Source of the DNA: Enterosoma sp964427595
Lineage (GTDB): Bacteria > Bacillota_I > Bacilli_A > RFN20 > CAG-288
Assembly (NCBI GenBank): GCA_964427595.1
Contig: CAYRUQ010000020.1
Coordinates: 1-21,417, forward strand
DNA length: 21,417 bases
Reading direction: 5' to 3'
Part shown: positions 15,996 through 21,417 of the stretch, in pieces
Numbering within the stretch: the stretch's first letter is position 1
Layout of the letters: every line of letters begins with the position of its first letter
Translations under genes and position numbers: made by a program
Notes under the pieces: model-generated
Database searches by the model: none
What the model was told of the DNA's origin: nothing
Seen by the model: only the letters and a program-made list of their open reading frames with translations

Positions 15996-16028
15996 AAACG
16001 AAAAAGTTGCTTATTCAGAAACAACTTT
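15996..16028 (-). terminator. Terminator-like hairpin after the minus-strand ATPase
   Basis: On minus, AAAGTTG (16022-16028) pairs with CAACTTT (16003-16009) across 12 nt and is followed by TTCGTTT. It lies about 120 nt beyond the stop of the ATPase gene. The remaining sequence from 15862 to 16145 is very AT-rich and holds no gene I can see. Confidence 0.5.
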
Positions 16029-16145
16029 ATAAAAACATAATTTACACACAAAAATCTACGTCATGAAATGATATTTTATATTGCAAATATACTTTTAAGC
16101 ACAAATGTCTTTTTTCTGACTCAACAATACGATGGATAACATTAC

Positions 16146-17507
16146 CTATATTTTTAAATCGCCTTCAGCAAGGCTGTTTGCAATAAACGGAAGATAATAG
16201 AAAGGTATGGTCAATAGCTTTTGTTCTGCGTTATAGCCGTAGTTGTTTTTTGATACTTTTATAGCACACTCAAATTTATTGTGGTCAGCAAACTTTTCAA
16301 GGGAGTTGAGGACTCCTTTTCCTTTTTTAACATCAACAGGATATAACTTTCCATTTGACTCGATTATAAACTCAAGCTCTGCTGACGACTTACCTTTCCA
16401 ATAAAATAAATTGTGACCATGAGCTGTAAGTTCACAAGCGGCAAAATTTTCAAAGAAGATACCGGACAGGGTGTTTTCACGTTCAGATGAAACGAATGTC
16501 GCTGCATTGATACCACTTTGATAGGAGAACATTCCCATATCACACAAAAACAATCGGAAATTCCCTTCATTGTCCGCAATCAGTGGAGTAGTCACATGCT
16601 CCTTCAACTGAAATGATTGATTTACGATATGGGCCATAGTCAGCCATTGTATTGAGGTAGCAAAATCACGAACTTTACTCTTTTCTTGTATGAGACTTGG
16701 CGAGAAGTTTTTTGTTTCTCGGTTAAGTTCTCTATATATATTTGAGAATAACGCTTTTGATCGCAATATTGCTTCTGGACTTGCTTGATATAGTTCCATA
16801 TCCGACAAATAATTGTCGTATAGTGTCTTTAATATCTCACATGATTGGAACATATTGCCGTCTTCTATATATGCTTCAACTGCTTCTGGCATACCACCTA
16901 TAAGCAGATATTTATAGACTTGTTCAAGAGCAAGTGAGTGAATATTGTCTTTAAGCGGTTGTCTTGCATGATATGACTCTTTCACCTTCTCATATAGAAC
17001 CCTATTGCTATTCATAAGAAATTCGTCAAAAGTCATAGGATAAATAGTTATCTGGTTGATTTTGCCAACAGGGAAAAGAAATTTATCATTCTCTCCTACA
17101 CCTCTTTTATGTGTTTGCCTTTGGATTTTCACTCGAACCATGGAACCTGTGGCAATGACTGGAACAGAAGGAAAATCTTGACAAAAATATTTGAGCGAAG
17201 AGATTATGTTAGGACACTCTTGTATTTCATCGAAAATAAGAAGGGTTTTCTCTGTTATTCTTACACCTTTAAATAGTGAAATATACTCAATAATCTTCTG
17301 AGCATTGGCTGTCATCATGCAGTAGTTTTTGATTTCATCTTCAATCTTAAAATCAATGTATACAAAATTCCTGTTGTAATATTTCTTTGCAAATAATTCT
17401 TTTATCAGATAAGTTTTGCCTACCTGCCTTGCACCCCACACTATCAAAGGTTTTCTTCTCTTATTATTGTTCCAAGCTATAAGCTGGTTAATAGCTGTTC
17501 GCTCCAT
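16146..17507 (-). CDS. AAA_14/DUF4143 family ATPase
   Basis: 453-residue P-loop ATPase of the COG1373 type, common in gut bacteria and of poorly known function. The N-terminal AAA domain has Walker A GARQVGKT (25-32), Walker B LLIFDE (Asp93, Glu94) and sensor-1-like IATGS (118-122). A helical middle part follows. The C-terminal DUF4143 domain has a PD-(D/E)XK-like core (AELEFIIES then YPVDVKKGKG, about residues 385-410), so DNA binding or cleavage is possible. AGGAG lies 6 nt before the ATG. It is divergent from a second family member. The local base composition is more AT-rich than in the ABC/rimO operons, which suits horizontal acquisition. Confidence 0.88.
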   Translation of the reverse strand: MERTAINQLIAWNNNKRRKPLIVWGARQVGKTYLIKELFAKKYYNRNFVYIDFKIEDEIKNYCMMTANAQKIIEYISLFKGVRITEKTLLIFDEIQECPNIISSLKYFCQDFPSVPVIATGSMVRVKIQRQTHKRGVGENDKFLFPVGKINQITIYPMTFDEFLMNSNRVLYEKVKESYHARQPLKDNIHSLALEQVYKYLLIGGMPEAVEAYIEDGNMFQSCEILKTLYDNYLSDMELYQASPEAILRSKALFSNIYRELNRETKNFSPSLIQEKSKVRDFATSIQWLTMAHIVNQSFQLKEHVTTPLIADNEGNFRLFLCDMGMFSYQSGINAATFVSSERENTLSGIFFENFAACELTAHGHNLFYWKGKSSAELEFIIESNGKLYPVDVKKGKGVLNSLEKFADHNKFECAIKVSKNNYGYNAEQKLLTIPFYYLPFIANSLAEGDLKI

Positions 17508-17533
17508 ACATATCTCCTAAACTTTATATAGCT

Positions 17534-17562
17534 AGAATATAATTATTTGCACCTTTAAGCAA
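17534..17562 (-). promoter_or_regulatory. Promoter of the minus-strand ATPase, built around a repeat
   Basis: On minus, TTGCTT (17557-17562) and TATTCT (17534-17539) are exactly 17 nt apart. The 17-nt spacer is precisely copy 1 of the TTTGCACCTTT repeat. A protein binding that repeat would block the promoter. The match to consensus is moderate (3/6 and 4/6). Confidence 0.45.
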
Positions 17563-17622
17563 GTGTCTTAAGTAATTATTTGCACCTTTTAATAGGTATT
17601 CGCTTTAATAACTTGCACCTTT
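17540..17622. repeat. Three 17-bp direct repeats at exact 33-bp period
   Basis: TAATTATTTGCACCTTT occurs at 17540-17556 and 17573-17589, and TAATAACTTGCACCTTT at 17606-17622. The 16-bp spacers are unrelated. A degenerate fourth copy (TAATTGAACTAACCTTT) may lie at 17642-17658. A 33-bp period puts the sites on about the same face of the helix, as expected for cooperative protein binding. Confidence 0.85.
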
Positions 17623-17695
17623 GAGCCATTTTTAACATTATTAATTGAACTAACCTTTGTTAAAAATTGCTTGTCACTTGCTTTAATCTTGGCTA

Positions 17696-17731
17696 TTTAC
17701 TAAAAAGCACCAAATGTGGTGTTTTGGTAAA
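17696..17731. repeat. Long inverted repeat A upstream of the plus-strand ATPase
   Basis: TTTACTAAAAAGCACC (17696-17711) pairs with GGTGTTTTGGTAAA (17718-17731) as 10+4 base pairs with a 2-nt bulge, one wobble and a 6-nt loop. It shares its outer arms with inverted repeat B. Confidence 0.75.
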
Positions 17732-17747
17732 TATCTCTTTGCTTCTA

Positions 17748-17776
17748 TTGGGTTTTATCTTGTTATTGGGTATAAT
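17748..17776 (+). promoter_or_regulatory. Promoter of the plus-strand ATPase
   Basis: A perfect -10 TATAAT (17771-17776) has TTGGGT (17748-17753) 17 nt upstream. It lies between inverted repeats A and B, so transcription would begin within repeat B. Confidence 0.6.
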
Positions 17777-17779
17777 CTA

Positions 17780-17814
17780 TTTACTAAAACGTTATCAATT
17801 ACGCTTTTTGGTAA
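17780..17814 (+). repeat. Inverted repeat B in the leader of the plus-strand ATPase
   Basis: TTACTAAAACGT (17781-17792) pairs with ACGCTTTTTGGTAA (17801-17814) as 9+3 base pairs with a small bulge and an 8-nt loop. It has the same outer arm sequences as repeat A. It starts just after the -10 and ends 3 nt before the ribosome binding site GGAGGG, so it could act as a DNA operator or an RNA hairpin that limits translation. Confidence 0.7.
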
Positions 17815-17826
17815 TTGGAGGGTGAT

Positions 17827-19110
17827 ATGCAAATCAAACGTGACAAATACATAAATAAACTTATCTCTAGACGTGAGAATGGCCTGATAAAAGTCATCAC
17901 CGGCATAAGACGATGTGGCAAGAGCTATATTCTTTTCAATCTTTATAGAGATTATCTAATTTCCACTGGTGTAAAAGAAAACCAGATCATCGCCATTGCC
18001 CTCGACGATGAAAACAACAGGAGATATCGTGATATCGACTTGCTCTACAACTATTTGATCTCAGCTGTTTCTGACGACAAGCAAATGTATTACGTTTTTT
18101 TGGATGAGATACAATTTGCAATCACTCTTGAAGAGATGAAGAGTGGCGATATAAGACTATATGGTGTACTTAACGGACTTTTGAGAAGGCAAAATGTAGA
18201 TATCTATGTGACGGGCAGCAACTCTAAATTTTTGTCATCGGATGTGCTCACCGAATTCAGAGGACGTGGAGACGAAGTGAGAATCTACCCTCTCTCATTC
18301 GCTGAGTTTATGTCCGTCTATGACGGGAATAAATACGATGGATTTGACGAGTACTCCATGTATGGGGGCTTGCCTTTGGTTTTAAGTAGAAAGGACGACG
18401 AACAGAAGAGTAAGTATCTAAGTGATTTGTTTGAGGAAACTTATAAAAAAGATGTGATTGATCGTTATAAACTTCGTGGAGATACCATTCTAGATAATAT
18501 TGTGGATATACTCGCTTCAGCTGTCGGTTCGCTTACCAATCCTACTAAACTCGCCGGTACATTCAATTCTAATGGTATAAAGACAAACAAAAATACGATA
18601 GCGACATACATAGATTATATGAAAGATGCCTTTATAATTTCACAAGCCAAAAGATACGATATAAAGGGTAAAAAATATATAGGCTCGCCGTTCAAGTTTT
18701 ATTTTACTGATTTGGGACTACGCAATGCTAGGTTAAATTTTCGCCAGCAAGAACAGACGCACATACTCGAAAACATTATTTACAATGAGCTTTTAGTGCG
18801 GGGTTTCAATGTGGATGTAGGCATTGTGGATTACCGCAAACGTAATGTTGACGGCAGACAGCTTGAAATAAAGAGCGAAGTCGACTTTGTATGCAATAAG
18901 GGTAATAGGCGGTATTACATTCAGTCTGCCTTTGCCATTCCTGATAGGGAAAAAATGGAGCAAGAACAAGCTTCGTTTGATCATATTGCCGACTCTTTTA
19001 AAAAAATAATTGTAGTACAGCAGCACACCCGACCTTGGAGAAATGAGAAAGGCTATCTAATTATTAATGCATTAGATTTTTTACTCAATCCCGATAGCTT
19101 GGATTTGTGA
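17827..19110 (+). CDS. AAA_14/DUF4143 family ATPase (second type)
   Basis: 427-residue P-loop ATPase related to, but clearly diverged from, the divergent neighbour. Walker A GIRRCGKS (26-33), Walker B YVFLDE (Asp93, Glu94, the same positions as in the neighbour), sensor-1-like VTGSNS (128-133). A winged-helix-like segment (about 235-275) is followed by the DUF4143 region with a PD-(D/E)XK-like SEVDFV and YYIQSAF (about 342-360). The start is the ATG at 17827, 5 nt after GGAGG; an upstream in-frame TTG at 17815 overlaps that site. Proposed roles for the family range from DNA binding to defence or toxin-like activity, none established. No clear terminator follows it. Confidence 0.88.
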   Translation: MQIKRDKYINKLISRRENGLIKVITGIRRCGKSYILFNLYRDYLISTGVKENQIIAIALDDENNRRYRDIDLLYNYLISAVSDDKQMYYVFLDEIQFAITLEEMKSGDIRLYGVLNGLLRRQNVDIYVTGSNSKFLSSDVLTEFRGRGDEVRIYPLSFAEFMSVYDGNKYDGFDEYSMYGGLPLVLSRKDDEQKSKYLSDLFEETYKKDVIDRYKLRGDTILDNIVDILASAVGSLTNPTKLAGTFNSNGIKTNKNTIATYIDYMKDAFIISQAKRYDIKGKKYIGSPFKFYFTDLGLRNARLNFRQQEQTHILENIIYNELLVRGFNVDVGIVDYRKRNVDGRQLEIKSEVDFVCNKGNRRYYIQSAFAIPDREKMEQEQASFDHIADSFKKIIVVQQHTRPWRNEKGYLIINALDFLLNPDSLDL

Positions 19111-19403
19111 TTGGAAAATATAAAGATATGTCCTTTCTTCTAAAGATTTTTATGAAACGAAGATTCTGACATATATTCTTGATACACCTAAAACACAAGG
19201 CCTAACTAAACAGCAACGCTTTTGTTCATCATCCTTTTAGACAAAAACTATTAGTTTCTTTGCGTAAACAGTTAACTTTGCAATTATTTTTATCTACATG
19301 TAAGGGCTTTACTCTATGTAAACAAGAATTAAACTGCAATTATCGGTTCTAATCAATTTTTTCTTATGAGAGACTGAAATCAACAAACAAGGAGGACAAA
19401 TAT
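19111..19403 (+). other. Intergenic region with an imperfect direct repeat
   Basis: No gene seen. GTAAACA followed by TGCAATTAT occurs twice (19264-19287 and 19318-19343, internal gaps of 8 and 10 nt), about 55 bp apart, in front of the lipoprotein gene. I could not place a convincing -10/-35 pair. AAGGAGG ends 8 nt before the lipoprotein ATG. Confidence 0.4.
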
Positions 19404-21152
19404 ATGAAAAAGTCTATCTTTTTGATTTCATCTTTAGCCCTTCTCTTGGCTGGCTGTTCTGAAGAAATCTCATCAGTCACTTCTACCCCCCCAACTTCAT
19501 CTACTTCAACTGTAGAGTCTTCAGATAGTTCTGTAGAAGTGGATAGTTCAACTGTCGAACTAAACCCGACAGTCACTATTACTGATGCACCAGAGACTCT
19601 TTATCCTGGTGAAACTTATAAAGTCAGTTTTGAAGTTACTGATGTCGAAGATGAAGTCACTTTCTCTTCATCAGATGAAGAAGTCTTCATTATCAATGAA
19701 GATGGTCTTGTCACCGCTGTAGGTGAAGGAAGTGCGACACTGACTGTTGATGCAGGCGGAGTAAATGATGAGGTCACTATCTCTGTATCAGAGACTCTTC
19801 CGAATGCGAGGACTGTTCTCACTAATGTCGTTGAGACAAGAAACTATACGATCAATGTCACTAAGGATGATGAAGCTTATGAGACTTTGCTTTACACACC
19901 TTATGCAGTCAACCTCTCTTATGTTGATTCCGATGAAGTTACTAGATATGCGGTCTCTGAGGTTGATGGGATTGCCTTTGAATATGATGTCGATGAATTT
20001 GGAATCGATCCTGGTGAACAGGTGGCTGATTTAAGCGGTTTTATCACTGCTGAAACGCTTCATGGTAATCCTGATAATCCCTATTACACTCCTATCGTTG
20101 GTCTTGGTGCTATATCGATTGAAAACATCGATGAAGAAGGTGAAGATAATGTCTATACTCTTTCACTTTGGAATGATGCTTCTGATAGAGACACCTACAA
20201 TCGCTATCTGTTTGCTTTCATCGCTGATTATCAACTCTACAATTTTGTTACCGCCATTCCTAGAATCACTTCGGTCACTATCACAGTCACAGGATATTAT
20301 TCATTTGAAGTTGAGGTAGTCTGTAGATTATCAACTGAATCCACAACTCATACCTATGTCTTAAGTATAGATGATCTCACCACTACGGAAATTGATGATG
20401 GAATCCAACAATTCATCACTACTGATACTGGTTATACCAGAGAATTACCTTCTGAATTATTAGGAAGCTTTGAACAACTGACTACTTATAACAACTACAT
20501 CATCACCGATACCTATTCATATAAGTATTATGTCACCGAAGATTACTGCTTATTCATGATTGATGATGATTACATCTCTACTATTCAAACTTGGTATGGA
20601 GACTATTATTCAACTGATTACACTGGTTATATCAAACAAGATGATGGTATCTATGAACTTTATCAAGAAGTTTCTTATGATGATACAACTAGCACAATCA
20701 CCAAAGGTGAACTCACCATCGGTGATAAAGTAGAAGGTACTGATGCTGATAGTACTATCGCTGAAACAATCGGTTACTTCTCTACTTGGGAAGCTTTACA
20801 AGATCCTTATGTCTATGTTGATAGCACCAAGTTTATGAATGCTACTACTTTAGGTTATGTAAATGGTGATCCAGATACTGCTCAGGATTCCTTAGAAAAA
20901 GCTCAGTCACTTCTTCCTTTGTGGGCGTTTGAAACTTGGGGTGCTAGTGAAGGTCAAACCTACTCCGGTTATAGAACTCATGTCATCTCTTCTGGTTATG
21001 ATGAAAATCCTGCTGATTCTCAAGTCGGTGTTATAATCGGCTATCAAGTCGCTGAGACTCAAAAAGGCTTATCTTCTGGTTATAACTACTCCACTGTCTA
21101 TGTCACATCCTTTGGAGAAGCCTCGCTTGAGGAAGTTGAAGCGTTACTATAA
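19404..21152 (+). CDS. Surface lipoprotein with Big_2 domain
   Basis: 582 residues. MKKSIFLISSLALLLAGC is a lipoprotein signal peptide with lipobox LAGC, so the mature protein would be lipid-anchored at Cys18. A Ser/Thr/Val-rich linker (about 19-53) leads to one bacterial Ig-like group 2 domain (about 54-133), recognisable from YPGETYKV, the SSSDEEVFIINEDGLVTAVG turn and GSATLTV. The remaining 450 residues are acidic and rich in Tyr, Thr and Asp, with strand-like periodicity, and match nothing I can name. The role is probably adhesion, ligand binding or envelope structure; this is inference. The ATG is fixed by AAGGAGG 8 nt upstream. It appears monocistronic and is followed by a hairpin. Confidence 0.85.
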   Translation: MKKSIFLISSLALLLAGCSEEISSVTSTPPTSSTSTVESSDSSVEVDSSTVELNPTVTITDAPETLYPGETYKVSFEVTDVEDEVTFSSSDEEVFIINEDGLVTAVGEGSATLTVDAGGVNDEVTISVSETLPNARTVLTNVVETRNYTINVTKDDEAYETLLYTPYAVNLSYVDSDEVTRYAVSEVDGIAFEYDVDEFGIDPGEQVADLSGFITAETLHGNPDNPYYTPIVGLGAISIENIDEEGEDNVYTLSLWNDASDRDTYNRYLFAFIADYQLYNFVTAIPRITSVTITVTGYYSFEVEVVCRLSTESTTHTYVLSIDDLTTTEIDDGIQQFITTDTGYTRELPSELLGSFEQLTTYNNYIITDTYSYKYYVTEDYCLFMIDDDYISTIQTWYGDYYSTDYTGYIKQDDGIYELYQEVSYDDTTSTITKGELTIGDKVEGTDADSTIAETIGYFSTWEALQDPYVYVDSTKFMNATTLGYVNGDPDTAQDSLEKAQSLLPLWAFETWGASEGQTYSGYRTHVISSGYDENPADSQVGVIIGYQVAETQKGLSSGYNYSTVYVTSFGEASLEEVEALL

Positions 21153-21173
21153 TTAATTCTCTGTACATCCTTT

Positions 21174-21220
21174 CTAGGCGGTCGAAAATTGGTTGTGTCA
21201 ATACAAAGATGATCGCCTAG
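21174..21220. terminator. Hairpin between convergent genes
   Basis: CTAGGCGGTC (21174-21183) pairs with GATCGCCTAG (21211-21220), 10 bp with one G:U, loop of 27 nt, followed on plus by AAATTTGCTTAATTTT. It lies 22 nt after the lipoprotein stop and 20 nt beyond the stop of the minus-strand partial gene. The U-tract is weak. Confidence 0.55.
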
Positions 21221-21240
21221 AAATTTGCTTAATTTTGCAT

Positions 21241-21417
21241 TTAAAAATCATTTTCATCGAGATATATGTTGTAAAGACTTAACAAGCATTCATAATACAT
21301 ATCTTCAAATGTTTCTGAAACTCCATGCTCAACAAATATGAATGTAAGCGTCAATAAATCAATGTCTTGAAAGAAAAGAAGAATCATTTGAATTTGAAGA
21401 CAAGAAAAAACTGAGAG
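21241..21417 (-). CDS. 3' end of an unidentified gene (partial)
   Basis: The minus-strand frame ending at TAA (21241-21243) is open to the window edge, 58 codons. It ends with a plausible protein tail (GVSETFEDMYYECLLSLYN then IYLDENDF), which looks like an acidic helical C-terminus. There is no start inside the window that demands a short gene; an internal ATG lies near 21385. The family cannot be judged from this fragment. The convergent hairpin next to it supports a real gene end. Confidence 0.45.
   Translation of the reverse strand, partial: LSVFSCLQIQMILLFFQDIDLLTLTFIFVEHGVSETFEDMYYECLLSLYNIYLDENDF

Noticed and set aside
17540..17622. Regularly spaced repeats as a CRISPR array
   Set aside because: Repeats are only 17 bp with 16-bp spacers, just three units, no cas genes, and copy 1 overlaps a promoter; this fits operator sites better.
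19364..20319. Antisense and alternative-frame open frames over the lipoprotein gene
   Set aside because: Translations are repetitive (Ser/Val/Glu or Leu/Met runs) and come from codon bias of the lipoprotein gene.

Overview
The window comes from a low-GC Gram-positive-type bacterium. Genes carry strong AGGAGG-type ribosome binding sites, sit in tight same-strand operons with 4-29 nt overlaps, and use UGA as a true stop (hpt, glf, the ABC genes) with Trp encoded by TGG. This argues against the Mycoplasma/Spiroplasma code and fits an uncultured gut-type Bacilli/Erysipelotrichia or Acholeplasma-like lineage. That assignment is inference; no rRNA is present.

Layout. (1) 1-1674: two unrecognised plus-strand genes; the first has coding sequence running upstream of any usable start, so it is probably 5'-truncated or frameshifted. 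(2) 1675-2171: intergenic, with terminator-like hairpins and a tRNA-T-arm-like sequence. (3) 2172-2515: minus-strand tRNA operon Asp-Gly-Ala with its promoter and terminator. (4) 2643-3218: hpt on plus, whose stop directly abuts the stop of glf inside an 18-bp perfect palindrome. (5) 3219-10614: minus-strand operon rimO, heterodimeric ABC exporter pair, cysS, glf. (6) 10906-15744: minus-strand group with a second heterodimeric ABC exporter pair, a strong terminator, then a glutathione-peroxidase-fold protein with an unusual CPIC active-site region and a small hypothetical protein. (7) 15785-16145: AT-rich regulatory region with dyads. (8) 16146-19110: two divergent AAA_14/DUF4143 ATPases whose 319-bp intergenic region (17508-17826) holds three 17-bp direct repeats at exact 33-bp spacing next to one gene and two related long inverted repeats next to the other. 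(9) 19404-21152: a Big_2-containing surface lipoprotein. (10) 21241-21417: the 3' end of a minus-strand gene that runs off the window.

Functional picture: mostly housekeeping (tRNAs, purine salvage, Cys-tRNA charging, ribosomal protein S12 modification, UDP-galactofuranose supply) and efflux, with accessory insertions (the first two genes and the ATPase pair). Both ABC pairs show the asymmetric ATP-site signature of heterodimeric exporters. The most distinctive unexplained signal is the repeat-dense control region between the two DUF4143 ATPases.
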